Position numbers and translations under genes: made by a program
Shown here: positions 51,002 through 60,795 of the stretch, piece after piece
Layout: every line of letters begins with the position of its first letter
How positions within the stretch are numbered: the first letter of the stretch is position 1
Notes under the pieces: model-generated
Seen by the model: only the letters and a program-made list of their open reading frames with translations
What the model was told of the DNA's origin: nothing
Database searches by the model: none
Origin: Vibrio crassostreae 9ZC13
Lineage (GTDB): Bacteria > Pseudomonadota > Gammaproteobacteria > Enterobacterales > Vibrionaceae
Reading direction: 5' to 3'
Assembly: GCF_000272045.2 (NCBI RefSeq)
Contig: NZ_AJYZ02000019.1
Coordinates: forward strand, 62,001 to 126,000
Length of the DNA: 64,000 bases

Positions 51002-53185
51002 ATGAGCAGTCGTATTCAACAGGGAAGCTTGAACATTGATAGCACCCTCTACCAATTAATTAATGAGCAGGTGATTCCTGGAACAGGCATTGTCGCTGAA
51101 GACTTTTGGCAATCATTTGCAACCATCCTTGAAGATTTGGCTCCAAAAAATCGCGCATTGCTTATCAAGCGTGAAGATCTTCAACATCAAATTGACGTTT
51201 GGCACCAAGAGCGTGCTGGGCAAACGCTAGATCCTGTGGAGTACAAACAGTTCTTACAGCAGATCGGTTATTTGGTTCCTGAAGGCGATGACTTTCAAGT
51301 GACGACAGCGAGCGTAGAGCCTGAGATCGCAACACAAGCAGGGCCGCAGCTTGTGGTGCCAATCATGAACGCACGTTTTGCACTTAACGCAGCCAATGCG
51401 CGTTGGGGCAGCCTATATGATGCGCTCTACGGAACGGACGTGATCAGTGAAAGTGATGGCGCGGAAAAGGGCGGAAGCTTTAACCCAGCCCGTGGCGCTA
51501 AAGTAGTGACTTATGCTCGCGAGTTCCTTGATGACGCAGCGCCATTAAACGGCGTCTCCCATAAAGACGTCACCAAATACAGCATCAGTAACGCTAGCAT
51601 CGGCAATAAATTAATAGCGACACTCGATAACGGCGAAGAAGTCACTCTCATTGATAGCGACCAGTTCATTGGCTATCAAGGTGACGCAAGTTCCCCTTCG
51701 TGCATTCTTCTTAAACACAATAATCTGCACATCGAAATTCAAATTGACCCGAGCGCACCGATTGGTAGCGTCGATGTGGCGGGAATTAAAGATGTATTAG
51801 TCGAAGCCGCTCTAACAACCATTATGGATTGCGAAGACTCGGTTGCTGCAGTTGATGGTGAAGACAAAGCATTGGCTTACCGTAACTGGTTAGGTTTGAT
51901 GAAAGGTGATCTACAAGAATCACTAGAGAAAAACGGCAAAACCATTGTTCGTAACCTTAATCCCGATCGCCAATACACCAGCGTGACGGGTGGTGAGATT
52001 TCACTAAAAGGCCGCAGCATGTTGTTCATCCGTAATGTCGGCCACTTGATGACTAACCCTGCGATTATTGATGCCGAAGGTAATGAAGTGCCTGAAGGCA
52101 TTATGGATGGCATGATCACTTCGTTAATTGCGATGCATGATTTAAAAGGCAACAGCGCGTACCAAAACTCGACTGCGAACAGTATCAACATCGTAAAACC
52201 TAAGATGCATGGCCCTGAAGAAGTCGCCTTTACTAATGAATTGTTTGGCCGTATTGAAGATGCATTAGGGCTAGATCGATTCACGATAAAAGTCGGCATC
52301 ATGGACGAAGAGCGTCGTACTTCGGTTAACCTTAAAGAATGTATTCGTGCAGCTAAAGATCGTGTTGTGTTTATCAACACAGGTTTCTTAGACCGAACGG
52401 GTGATGAGATTCACACCAGTATGGAAGCGGGGCCTTTTGCTCCTAAAACACAGCTGAAAACCATGACTTGGATTGGCGCATACGAAGATCAAAACGTTGA
52501 TCTTGGCTTAGCTTGTGGCCTGCAAGGTAAAGCCCAGATTGGTAAAGGTATGTGGCCAGAGCCGGATAATATGGCGAAGATGATGGACGCGAAAATCGGA
52601 CATCCACAAGCGGGTGCCAATACCGCTTGGGTTCCTTCTCCAACCGCCGCGACTTTGCACGCGCTGCACTATCATAAGGTGAGTGTACCAAGCCGTCAGA
52701 AAGAGCTTCGTGAGCGAGTGAGAGCCAATGTCGATGATATTCTTACTATCCCGTTACTGGGCGATCAAAAGCTTACCGCGCAAGATATTCAAAGTGAACT
52801 GGATAACAACACCCAAGGTATTTTGGGTTATGTGGTTCGTTGGATTGACCAAGGCGTTGGTTGTTCGAAGGTACCTGATATTAACGATGTAGGGTTAATG
52901 GAAGACCGAGCGACGCTGCGTATTTCGAGCCAACACATTGCGAACTGGTTACGTCATGGGATTTGTAATGAAGCCCAAGTAATGAAAACCATGAAGCGCA
53001 TGGCCGCAGTGGTGGATGAGCAAAACGCTGGCGACCCGAGCTACCGTAATATGGCGCCTGACTTTGAAAACAGCATTGCATTTTCAGCGGCGTGTCAGTT
53101 GGTATTCGAAGGCTGTGCTCAGCCGAGCGGTTACACCGAGCCAGTACTGCACGCGATGCGTCTAAAACTGAAAGCACAGGAATAG
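51002..53185 (+). CDS. glcB: Malate synthase G
   Basis: Condenses glyoxylate and acetyl-CoA to malate, the second bypass step. The 727-residue length is that of the G isoform. Diagnostic segments are [20 protein letters not shown] (metal-binding Glu/Asp region), [38 protein letters not shown] and [20 protein letters not shown], and the C-terminal ...[16 protein letters not shown]. It is preceded by the LysR regulator and closed by a strong terminator. A separate aceB-type synthase is not in the window. Confidence 0.96.
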   Translation: MSSRIQQGSLNIDSTLYQLINEQVIPGTGIVAEDFWQSFATILEDLAPKNRALLIKREDLQHQIDVWHQERAGQTLDPVEYKQFLQQIGYLVPEGDDFQVTTASVEPEIATQAGPQLVVPIMNARFALNAANARWGSLYDALYGTDVISESDGAEKGGSFNPARGAKVVTYAREFLDDAAPLNGVSHKDVTKYSISNASIGNKLIATLDNGEEVTLIDSDQFIGYQGDASSPSCILLKHNNLHIEIQIDPSAPIGSVDVAGIKDVLVEAALTTIMDCEDSVAAVDGEDKALAYRNWLGLMKGDLQESLEKNGKTIVRNLNPDRQYTSVTGGEISLKGRSMLFIRNVGHLMTNPAIIDAEGNEVPEGIMDGMITSLIAMHDLKGNSAYQNSTANSINIVKPKMHGPEEVAFTNELFGRIEDALGLDRFTIKVGIMDEERRTSVNLKECIRAAKDRVVFINTGFLDRTGDEIHTSMEAGPFAPKTQLKTMTWIGAYEDQNVDLGLACGLQGKAQIGKGMWPEPDNMAKMMDAKIGHPQAGANTAWVPSPTAATLHALHYHKVSVPSRQKELRERVRANVDDILTIPLLGDQKLTAQDIQSELDNNTQGILGYVVRWIDQGVGCSKVPDINDVGLMEDRATLRISSQHIANWLRHGICNEAQVMKTMKRMAAVVDEQNAGDPSYRNMAPDFENSIAFSAACQLVFEGCAQPSGYTEPVLHAMRLKLKAQE

Positions 53186-53260
53186 CGAAGCAACCGAATA
53201 ACAAAAATAGAGAATGTAAAATACTAAAAAAAGAACCCCCCCTTTAACCGAGCCCAAGGT

Positions 53261-53289
53261 GCCGCGCTTTTATAGCGCGGCTTTTTTTT
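53261..53289 (+). terminator. Terminator of glcB
   Basis: GCCGCGCT (53261-53268) pairs perfectly with AGCGCGGC (53274-53281) around TTTAT, followed by eight T. Confidence 0.95.
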
Positions 53290-53396
53290 GATTCATTTTT
53301 GTGAAGGGAAAGGTGGAAAGTGGGTCAGGTTAGTGATCACTAAGACTTAATTATTTCCGAGCCCTAATCACTGCCAGAACTTAGTTACTACCAACC

Positions 53397-54824
53397 TTAT
53401 TTTCCGCCAAAGCAAAGATACTTAATGTCCATGTACTCATCGATGCCTTCTTTCGCACCTTCACGGCCAATACCTGATTGCTTAACACCGCCGAAGGGCG
53501 CGACCTCGGTTGAGATCAGGCCATCATTAATACCGACCATACCGTACTCAAGTGCCTCTGCGATGTTCCATACACGATGAATGTTCTGACTGTAGAAGTA
53601 CGACGCTAATCCATAAATGGTGTCGTTTGCCATCTCAATAAGCTCTTCGTCTGTCTCGAATTGCATCACAGGAGCGACAGGACCAAAGATCTCTTGCTGA
53701 ACAATGTCCATGCTGTGTTTCACATTTTTCAGAATGACAGGCTGAAGGAAAAGCCCATCAAGCTCTTGAGTTGGCGTCACAGGCGTCGCGCCTTGTTCTA
53801 CCGCTCTGTCTATTAATGCTTGGATGTTGTTCTTTGCGTTCAGGCTGACAACAGGGCCAATCGTGACACCTTCATCTAAGCCGTTACCAATCTTAAGCTG
53901 CTGAACCGCTTGATCGAATTTAGCCACAAACTCATCGTACACTTTACTGTGAACGTAGAATCGGTTTGCACAGACACATGTTTGACCTGCATTACGGAAC
54001 TTCGACGCCATTGCCCCTTGAACGGCCGCGTCGATGTCAGCATCGTCAAACACAATAAAAGGTGCATTGCCACCAAGCTCCATAGAGGTGCGTTTGATGC
54101 CTTTTGCAGCTTGAGCCATCAAAATGCTGCCCACACGGGTCGACCCAGTGAAAGAGATTTTTTTGATCAACGGATGCGAAGTGAATAGGTTGCCCACTTG
54201 TTCAGGGCTTTCACCAAGCACTACTTGGAGCAGATCCTTAGGGATACCCGCTTGATAAGCCAATTCAACCACAGCAAACGCAGAAAGCGGTGTCTCATCT
54301 GAAGGTTTCACGACAAAGCTACAACCCGCTGCTAAGGCAGGAGCCGCTTTACGAGTGATCATTGCAATCGGGAAGTTCCATGGCGTAATCGCACATGCGA
54401 CACCAATAGGCTGCTTGATGGTCACCAAGCGTTTGCCAGCGACTGTGCTAGGAATGGAATCACCATAAGTGCGCTTCGCTTCTTCTGCAAACCATTCAAT
54501 GAAGCTCGCGCCATACACGACTTCACCTGTCGCCTCGGCTAACGGCTTGCCCTGTTCCATTGTCATGATTCGAGCAAGGTCATCCTTGTTTTCGAGGATC
54601 AACTGGTGCCAGCGATGAAGTAGTGCAGCACGAGATTTAGCAGGGATTTTTGCCCACTCTTTCTGCGCTACATGAGCTCGTTCGATCGCGCTCGCTAACT
54701 CTGTTTCTGATGATATCGGTGCGTTCCCGATGAGTTCACCCGTTGCTGGATTGGTCACGGCAACCGCGTTATTCGCTTCTGTCACCATAAAAGAGAGTAA
54801 GCGCTGGTTATTAATTTCTAGCAT
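53397..54824 (-). CDS. gabD: NAD(P)-dependent semialdehyde dehydrogenase (GabD-like)
   Basis: A 475-residue aldehyde dehydrogenase. Cofactor binding: TPWNFPIAMITRKAAPALAA and KPSDETPLSAF; catalytic Glu in MELGGNAPFIVFDDADIDAA, catalytic Cys in NAGQTCVCANRFYVH. The sequence is of the succinate-semialdehyde dehydrogenase type. In this sulfonate locus it could act instead on sulfoacetaldehyde, as the related SafD does, giving sulfoacetate; sequence alone does not separate the two. AAGGAATCAC precedes the ATG. It follows the IclR gene in the same direction with 93 bases between. Confidence 0.85.
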   Translation of the reverse strand: MLEINNQRLLSFMVTEANNAVAVTNPATGELIGNAPISSETELASAIERAHVAQKEWAKIPAKSRAALLHRWHQLILENKDDLARIMTMEQGKPLAEATGEVVYGASFIEWFAEEAKRTYGDSIPSTVAGKRLVTIKQPIGVACAITPWNFPIAMITRKAAPALAAGCSFVVKPSDETPLSAFAVVELAYQAGIPKDLLQVVLGESPEQVGNLFTSHPLIKKISFTGSTRVGSILMAQAAKGIKRTSMELGGNAPFIVFDDADIDAAVQGAMASKFRNAGQTCVCANRFYVHSKVYDEFVAKFDQAVQQLKIGNGLDEGVTIGPVVSLNAKNNIQALIDRAVEQGATPVTPTQELDGLFLQPVILKNVKHSMDIVQQEIFGPVAPVMQFETDEELIEMANDTIYGLASYFYSQNIHRVWNIAEALEYGMVGINDGLISTEVAPFGGVKQSGIGREGAKEGIDEYMDIKYLCFGGK

Positions 54825-54917
54825 GTGATTCCTTCTTGATGATTACTTAACACGTGTTGGTGCTGTTATTGAGTTGATGTCTATGCAGTGCTGATGATTC
54901 GCTTTAGCCTGCCAAGG

Positions 54918-55706
54918 TTATTCTTGCGCCCAGTTGTCTGCTTCTATCTTCGCTAATGCTTTTGCTGCTTTTTGAAGTGCGGGTAAGAATTTTATTGCTT
55001 CATCTGGTTTCACTCGAATCACAGGTGCTTGTATCGCTAGGCCTAGGTTTGATTGACCTGTTGGTGAGGGGATCAGCACAGCGATACAGACTAAGCCCGG
55101 TAAAAACTCTTCATCATCAATAGCAAAACCTTGGATTTTTGCTTCTTCGATGTCTTTCTCGAGAGTCGAATAGTCGGTAATCGTGTTTACGGTGTATTGA
55201 GTCAGCGGCACATTTTCAATTAATCGTCTGCGCTGCGACTTAGACATGTGCGCTAAAAACAGTTTGCCAGTAGCCGAGCAGTGCACGGGAACGCGAGAGC
55301 CGGGGTGCAGGTGAAAGCGAAGGGGAGCTTCAGTTTCTGCACGATCGAGATAAATGATTTCACCACTTGAAAGAGCCGTCAGGTTACAACTCTCACCGAC
55401 TTCTGCTCTTAGATTCTCAAGGATGGTGCGTCGAGCGCTGTGCATGGTGCTATTCAAAAGTAGGTTTTCGGCAAGTTTTCTGAGTCGAATACCTGAGCTG
55501 TAGTGCTTTTCGTCGCCATCTCTTTGAATGATGCCCGCGGCTTCTAACTGTTGAAGCATTCGGTGCAGCGTGGGTTTTGGCAATCCGGTCTCTTCGACTA
55601 AACCTTGCAGAGAAATAAACTCGTCTTTTTGCGCTATCACCTCTAATAGTGCAAAAAGTCGGAGGGTCGGTGTATCCCCTTGAACTTGCGGTGTTTCTGT
55701 TTGCAT
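54918..55706 (-). CDS. IclR family transcriptional regulator
   Basis: The 262-residue regulator has an N-terminal winged HTH (TLRLFALLEVIAQKDEFISL, LPKPTLHRMLQQLEAAGIIQ) and the IclR effector domain (IYLDRAETEAPLRFHLHPGS, GKLFLAHM, and PGLVCIAVLIPSPTGQ). Starts at 55751, 55718 and 55706 are all in frame; 55706 (MQTETPQV) is chosen because AAGGA lies eleven bases upstream, although the spacing is long and 55718 is possible. It heads an operon with the GabD-like gene and is divergent from pta, so it probably controls the sulfonate module. Confidence 0.87.
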   Translation of the reverse strand: MQTETPQVQGDTPTLRLFALLEVIAQKDEFISLQGLVEETGLPKPTLHRMLQQLEAAGIIQRDGDEKHYSSGIRLRKLAENLLLNSTMHSARRTILENLRAEVGESCNLTALSSGEIIYLDRAETEAPLRFHLHPGSRVPVHCSATGKLFLAHMSKSQRRRLIENVPLTQYTVNTITDYSTLEKDIEEAKIQGFAIDDEEFLPGLVCIAVLIPSPTGQSNLGLAIQAPVIRVKPDEAIKFLPALQKAAKALAKIEADNWAQE

Positions 55707-55827
55707 ACAGTGATTCATCCTTGCGATATGTCTATGCCTAAGAGTGTACATACCAAATCATTATTCTTCAATTATCTGAATAAAATTTGACCTTTTTTAT
55801 TATTTCAATAATATGAATATAAATTAT

Positions 55828-55840
55828 GGAACAATTAATC
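55828..55840 (+). promoter_or_regulatory. Candidate IclR operator upstream of pta
   Basis: GGAACAATTAAT here shares its first nine bases with the reverse complement of a site upstream of xsc (60664-60678) and its ACAATT core with another (60745-60755). See the matching feature near 60664. Confidence 0.35.
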
Positions 55841-55860
55841 TCAATAAATGGAATTTAAAG

Positions 55861-56934
55861 ATGAAGGTGATTGAACGGATTATTGATAAAGCTCATTTAG
55901 ATCGTAAGCGTGTTGTTTTGAGTGAAGCGGAGGACGCGCGAGTGCTAGCTGCTGCAAGAATGGCAATTGACAAACAGCTCGCTCACATCACACTTGTGGG
56001 CGATGAATCGGCGATCATCGCTGCTGCAGAACTTCACCACATTAACCTCGCTGGCATTCATATTGTTTCTCCACAGGCGTCGTCACTCAAAGAGGTGCTC
56101 GCTGAACGGCTGTATACATTACGAAAAGCCAAAGGCATGACCTATGATGACGCCCTAGAGCTGGTTCAAGATCCACTTGTTTTTGCCAATTTGATGGTAA
56201 GGGAAGGGCTGGTCGACGGCACGGTTAATGGTGCCGTTTATACCACGTCTGATGTGGTGCGAGCTGCGCTGCAGATTATCGGCCCTGCACCGGACAGCGA
56301 ATTGGTGTCGAGTTTCTTCTTGATGATGTTGTGTGAGCCTTTCCATAATCTTAAAGGCGGTATGATTTTCAGCGATTGTGGTTTAGTGATTAACCCCAAT
56401 GAAACCGAGCTGGCATCGATTGCCGTAGCGGCATCAAACAGCGCTCAAATGCTCCTGATGGAAGAACCTAAAGTCGCGATGCTGTCGTTTTCGACTAACG
56501 GTAGTGCTAAACACGAATCAGTCGATAAGGTTCGCAATGCCGCTCAACTCGTGAAACAACGTTGTCCCGGAATCGCCGTCGATCAAGATGTCCAACTTGA
56601 TGCGGCGATTGTCACTGAAATAGCGGCGAAAAAGTTGCCTGATTCAGAGGTGAAAGGTCAATCTAACGTGTTGATATTTCCTAACTTAGAAGCGGGGAAT
56701 ATCGGTTATAAGCTTGCGGAAAGGCTAGGTGGGGCAGTTGCGATTGGCCCGTTGCTGCAAGGGCTGAATCAACCAGCGAATGACCTGTCCAGAGGCTGTA
56801 GTGCCGAAGATATCTTTAATGTCATTGCCGTTACCGCGGTACAAGCGCAACAAGGGAAAACACAAAAATCAGCGGTTGATGCAGAAACTGATGTTGAAGA
56901 GAGCCAAGAGTCGGAGTTTGAATTCAGGTATTAA
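55861..56934 (+). CDS. pta: Phosphate acetyltransferase
   Basis: Converts acetyl phosphate and CoA to acetyl-CoA. The short-form enzyme of 357 residues has the PTA_PTB pattern: MKVIERIIDKAHLDRKRVVL, EGLVDGTVNGAVYTTSDVVR, FSDCGLVINPNETELASIAV, LSFSTNGSAKHESVDKV and NVLIFPNLEAGNIGYKLAERLG. ATG 55861 is chosen; an upstream in-frame start at 55813 adds only sixteen AT-encoded residues. In sulfonate degraders such a short Pta follows Xsc, taking the acetyl phosphate it releases; here it is in the same locus but not adjacent. The C-terminus carries an unusual acidic tail. Confidence 0.93.
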   Translation: MKVIERIIDKAHLDRKRVVLSEAEDARVLAAARMAIDKQLAHITLVGDESAIIAAAELHHINLAGIHIVSPQASSLKEVLAERLYTLRKAKGMTYDDALELVQDPLVFANLMVREGLVDGTVNGAVYTTSDVVRAALQIIGPAPDSELVSSFFLMMLCEPFHNLKGGMIFSDCGLVINPNETELASIAVAASNSAQMLLMEEPKVAMLSFSTNGSAKHESVDKVRNAAQLVKQRCPGIAVDQDVQLDAAIVTEIAAKKLPDSEVKGQSNVLIFPNLEAGNIGYKLAERLGGAVAIGPLLQGLNQPANDLSRGCSAEDIFNVIAVTAVQAQQGKTQKSAVDAETDVEESQESEFEFRY

Positions 56935-57005
56935 CACTCGTTGCTTAAACTAATGCGGAATCTTGCACTCATATTTACCCCCAAATAACCTAATTAGGAT
57001 AGCTA

Positions 57006-57773
57006 ATGGAGTTACCTGTTTTACTCGCCATTCTTGCCACCATTGCGGTAGGTACTTATTTCCAAACTGTCACTGGATTTGGCCTCGGTATCATCGTGAT
57101 TGGTTTGACGGTCAGCCTTAATCTGGTTTCTTTACCCGTCATAGCCGCTGTGGTCAGTATTGTGACCTTGTTCAATTGCTTGGTCGCGTTGATGGGTAAA
57201 CCATTACTTGGGGAGCTCAAGATTCTGGTGGTGTTAGTTATCGGTATTATTCCAGGCGTATCGATGGGCGTGTACTTGCTGGACGCGTTGAGCGAGTCGG
57301 CAACCCAAATCCTACGAGGGCTATTGGGTGCCATGGTGTTGTTCGCTGGTTTGAGCTTTATGTTTAAACCTAAAACTAGAACGGTCCGTTCGACAACCGT
57401 ATCTTTCCTTGTCTCAGGATTTAGCTCTGGGTTAGCGGGGGGATTATTTGGGATGGCAGGTCCACCGATTGTTTATCATCTCTATCGGCAACCTTTTTCG
57501 CTCGATCTGGTGCGAAGCACACTGCTGATGGTTTTCGCTTGTACGTCGATGTCCCGTACGGTCAATGTCTATGCGGCGGGCGACATGGAACAGAGCATAT
57601 TGTGGTTATCCGCTATTGCTGTTCCTCTGGTGGCGCTTGTCACAATGTTTGCTCGGCGTTTCCCACCGCCGTTGTCTAATGATCAACTCAGAAAGCTGGT
57701 GTTTACGGTGTTAATGCTGATAGGCGGATATTTGATGGCTGTCTCTGCATGGTCGTTGTTTGGCTCCTCGTAA
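57006..57773 (+). CDS. TauE/SafE family sulfite/sulfoacetate exporter
   Basis: A 255-residue inner-membrane protein with about eight helices. Two repeats contain the family core: the N-terminal QTVTGFGLGIIVIGLTVSLN and the second GFSSGLAGGLFGMAGPPIVY, where the GMAGPP motif is typical of TauE/SafE. In taurine and sulfoacetate degraders these proteins export sulfite or sulfoacetate. It follows pta with 71 bases between, so it is probably co-transcribed. Export of sulfite from Xsc activity is the most likely task (inference). Confidence 0.85.
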   Translation: MELPVLLAILATIAVGTYFQTVTGFGLGIIVIGLTVSLNLVSLPVIAAVVSIVTLFNCLVALMGKPLLGELKILVVLVIGIIPGVSMGVYLLDALSESATQILRGLLGAMVLFAGLSFMFKPKTRTVRSTTVSFLVSGFSSGLAGGLFGMAGPPIVYHLYRQPFSLDLVRSTLLMVFACTSMSRTVNVYAAGDMEQSILWLSAIAVPLVALVTMFARRFPPPLSNDQLRKLVFTVLMLIGGYLMAVSAWSLFGSS

Positions 57774-57824
57774 AACCATTCTCGACAAAGGAGGCTAGTG
57801 ATTCGCTAGCCTAAGCTTCCCTGT

Positions 57825-59546
57825 TTAAACACGCTTTAGCATCTCAAATATGCTCCTAGATAGCCCAAACAAGCAGCTCTCTTGTACATCTAGCGTGATG
57901 TTGCTGCGATAGTACGGGCTCAAATCCACTCCCATTCCCACACCATGAATCTCAATACCGTTTTTGGTCGACTCACGTTCAATCACCTGTTTGAGATGGT
58001 TATCTAAATAGAACTGATCGTTGGCGGTACTGGTAGCGGTATCCATCGGGCAGCCGTCTGAGAACACAATCAAAACCTTTCGCTGGGCGGTGTGCTGCTG
58101 CAATCGATGACTCGCGAACTGAACCGCTTCGCCATCAATCCCTTCTTTAAAGATGTCGGCTTTACGAAGACTCGCAATGCCAAGTCGAGAACGTCTCCAA
58201 TGGGTATCAAAATCCTTAAACACGATGTGCCGAACTTCGTTTAAGCGGCCCGGGTGCTTTGGTTGGCCTTGTTTAAGCCACTGCCGATAGACCTTGCCAC
58301 CGTTCCAGTTATTGGTCGTAAAGCCAATAATCTCGAAAGGGATGTTGGCCAGTCCAACGGATTTGAGAATTGTATCAATCAGTAGGCTTAGCTTGTGACT
58401 GTGCTTTTGCATTGAGCCAGAGCAGTCCATCAAAAATGTGATGGCACATTGATGAGATGTACCGATGTCAGTTTGATAAAAGACAGTGCTATCCAATGGC
58501 GATGTGACGAGCTTGGTGATGGTGGTGGCGTTAACAATGCCTTCTTCTAAATGGTCCTGACGTCGGTTCCTCTGTGGTGTGGCAACAAAGTTAGTAAGCA
58601 TAGCGGCTAAACGGCGAGTGTTGACTTGTCTCGCCATGATGTCATCGGTTAGCTTTTGTCTCAGTTCGAGTAATAGGGTACGCCTGACGAGTTTGTCTGC
58701 GGCGATGACTTGATCAAATTCTGAATTAAAGACCTGATAATTGGCGCCCGACAACTCGAATACCTTGCTACTGCCTGTGATGTCGGTATCGACGTCTTGA
58801 TCTTGAATGTCACCATCAACAATCAAGGCAAGCTGTGCAAGGATCTTGATGTCTTCTTCAACGGTTGGTGTGGGTGAGTTATCACTTTCCTGTTCTTGGA
58901 TGATTAACTCTTGTGCAAGGGCTGCAAGCTCATTGGCACTGTGTGCAAACTGTTCTTGGTCTGTTCTATGTTGCTTTAAGCGTTTAAAGCTGTGACCGAA
59001 GGTAGGCACGATGCCGGCGCGAGTCGATTCAATGGTCTCAGCAATGGGTTCCGAAACCGGAACACCGGTTAAGCGGGTGTGGATGACTTGCATCAGAGTA
59101 AACAGCAACATGCCTATTCGTGATTCGGTGAAGCCATTCTGATGATATTGGTCGCTCCAATACGCAAAGTTGAACTGAATGCTGGTGGTAACGCCTTTTA
59201 GATAAGATGGAACTTGCGATTCAATTCGCACCTGCTCGCAGAAGTCATATAACAGACGTTCGACCTCGTTTTTCGGTCGCAATGAGTAGTGAAGATCAGC
59301 ATCTGAAAGCAAGAGTCGTAATGCCGATGAATCGATCTTGCCTTGCATCGAAAGCTTACTGTTTTTCAGCTCGTGGCGAGATACAAAGGTGAGATCGTTG
59401 GTGTGGGCAGACTGGTAATAACAGGGCTTATTGCCTTTATAGAGTCGTTCTCCCCGATAGTTCAGATCGAGTTCACCACTGATTGCTCTGGCGACAGACA
59501 CACCAATATCGAGGATCTTTTTCTGCTGAGAAGAAATATTGGCCAT
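57825..59546 (-). CDS. CobT-like VWA protein (cobaltochelatase subunit homologue)
   Basis: A 573-residue cytoplasmic protein. The N-terminal ~340 residues are helical and acidic; the C-terminal VWA domain begins near residue 375 with MIDAS ITFLMDCSGSMQKHS, followed by KVLIVFSDGCPMD. This matches the CobT layout of the aerobic cobaltochelatase, but a CobN subunit and other aerobic B12 genes are absent here. It is downstream of, and separated by three bases from, a CobS-like ATPase. Convergent to TauE/SafE. It probably forms a MoxR/VWA-type remodelling complex with its partner; the target is unknown. Confidence 0.8.
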   Translation of the reverse strand: MANISSQQKKILDIGVSVARAISGELDLNYRGERLYKGNKPCYYQSAHTNDLTFVSRHELKNSKLSMQGKIDSSALRLLLSDADLHYSLRPKNEVERLLYDFCEQVRIESQVPSYLKGVTTSIQFNFAYWSDQYHQNGFTESRIGMLLFTLMQVIHTRLTGVPVSEPIAETIESTRAGIVPTFGHSFKRLKQHRTDQEQFAHSANELAALAQELIIQEQESDNSPTPTVEEDIKILAQLALIVDGDIQDQDVDTDITGSSKVFELSGANYQVFNSEFDQVIAADKLVRRTLLLELRQKLTDDIMARQVNTRRLAAMLTNFVATPQRNRRQDHLEEGIVNATTITKLVTSPLDSTVFYQTDIGTSHQCAITFLMDCSGSMQKHSHKLSLLIDTILKSVGLANIPFEIIGFTTNNWNGGKVYRQWLKQGQPKHPGRLNEVRHIVFKDFDTHWRRSRLGIASLRKADIFKEGIDGEAVQFASHRLQQHTAQRKVLIVFSDGCPMDTATSTANDQFYLDNHLKQVIERESTKNGIEIHGVGMGVDLSPYYRSNITLDVQESCLFGLSRSIFEMLKRV

Positions 59547-59549
59547 GGT

Positions 59550-60530
59550 TTACGACTCCGAGTGCGAATAATTTTGAGTATGCGCTTCCAAGGCTTCACC
59601 AAAGCAACGGAAATAGTATTCGCTAACCAGTTCTTTCTCTTCGTCTTCGCAGCGATTTAAGAATGAAAGCCTAAATGCCGTCGCTACATCGTCGAATATT
59701 TGGATGTTTTCAGCCCAAGTGAGCACTGTACGCGGAGACATCACAGTCGAAAGGTCGCCAGCCCGAAACCCGTTACGCGTTAAACCAGCGGTGGCGATCA
59801 TTTTCTCTACTAATTGTTGACCGCTTTCATCGTTTAGCTCCGGGCGCTTTGACAACACTATCTTGGTTTCATGTTGTGGGTCTAAATAGTTGAGCGTAGC
59901 GATGATGTTCCATCTATCTAACTGACTGTGGTTAAGCACTTGAGTACCCGAATACAAACCTGAAAAATTACCCAAGCCAAGCGTGTTGCACGTAGCAAAC
60001 AGGCGGAAAGAAGGGTGGGGAGTGATCACGCGGTTTTGCTCGAGAGAAGTGTATTTGCCGTCTTGCTCTAAGAGTTGCTGAATCACAAACATCACATCAG
60101 GTCGACCCGCGTCGTATTCGTCCAATACCAATGCGATGGGTTGCTGGATACTTTGTGGAAGAATGCCTTCCTTAAACTCTGTCACCTGCATTCCATCTTT
60201 AATGACGATGCTATCTTTGCCAATGAAATCCAATCGGCTTAAGTGCCCATCTAGGTTGATCCTCAAGCATGGCCAGTTCAATCTCGCGGCAATTTGTTCA
60301 ATGTGAGAAGACTTGCCCGTCCCGTGCGTACCTTGTATCAAGGTGCGACGATTTGAAGTGAACCCCGCCAATATGGCCAGCGTCACTTCAGGATCAAAAC
60401 AGTAGTTAGGATCGATTTTTGGCACATACTCTCCCGCATGTTCAAACGCCATCACCGTTAGGTTGCTGTCGATGCCAAAGCACTCTCTTACACTTACTTG
60501 TCGCGTTGGTATCAATTCCGACTCTTTCAT
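59550..60530 (-). CDS. CobS-like AAA+ ATPase
   Basis: The 326-residue AAA+ protein of the MoxR/CobS branch. Walker A is GTHGTGKS (about residue 75), CobS-like loop RINLDGHLSRLDFIGKDSIV follows, Walker B is ALVLDEYDAGRPDV, sensor 1 lies in FRLFATCNTLGLGN. In cobalt chelation CobS hydrolyses ATP with CobT to open CobN; here CobN is absent. Start chosen at ATG 60530 with GAGGGA six bases upstream; ATG 60533 and an upstream ATG at 60554 are possible. Divergent from xsc by 241 to 266 bases. Confidence 0.82.
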   Translation of the reverse strand: MKESELIPTRQVSVRECFGIDSNLTVMAFEHAGEYVPKIDPNYCFDPEVTLAILAGFTSNRRTLIQGTHGTGKSSHIEQIAARLNWPCLRINLDGHLSRLDFIGKDSIVIKDGMQVTEFKEGILPQSIQQPIALVLDEYDAGRPDVMFVIQQLLEQDGKYTSLEQNRVITPHPSFRLFATCNTLGLGNFSGLYSGTQVLNHSQLDRWNIIATLNYLDPQHETKIVLSKRPELNDESGQQLVEKMIATAGLTRNGFRAGDLSTVMSPRTVLTWAENIQIFDDVATAFRLSFLNRCEDEEKELVSEYYFRCFGEALEAHTQNYSHSES

Positions 60531-60663
60531 CATTCTTCCCTCTATATAACCCATTACTTGTCGCAGCTATTGCGCTATGTCGTCGATTATTAACAGCTCA
60601 ACCTAAGTTAACGGCACTTTTTGTACGAAAAACTACCAATAATGTGATCTAGTTTTATTAATT

Positions 60664-60760
60664 AGAATGAATTGTTCCAATTTAATATAAAAAGTTGACG
60701 CGCAAAAATTCTACTACTAAGGTGAAATTTAATTCGAAAAAGAGACAATTCATTCCGAAA
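60664..60760. promoter_or_regulatory. Inverted repeat upstream of xsc, candidate operator
   Basis: GAATGAATTGT (60665-60675) and its exact reverse complement ACAATTCATTC (60745-60755) stand 80 bases apart in the divergent cobS-like/xsc gap. The first extends to AGAATGAATTGTTCC, whose complement shares GGAACAATT with a site before pta. Direct repeats TCGAAAAA and CCGAAAAA flank the second. Confidence 0.45.
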
Positions 60761-60795
60761 AATGAAATTTTGATTAACTCAAGGAGAATGGAAGA

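Noticed and set aside
51877..52380. 167-codon minus-strand frame inside glcB
   Set aside because: Antisense shadow of a strongly conserved enzyme gene; no start signal.
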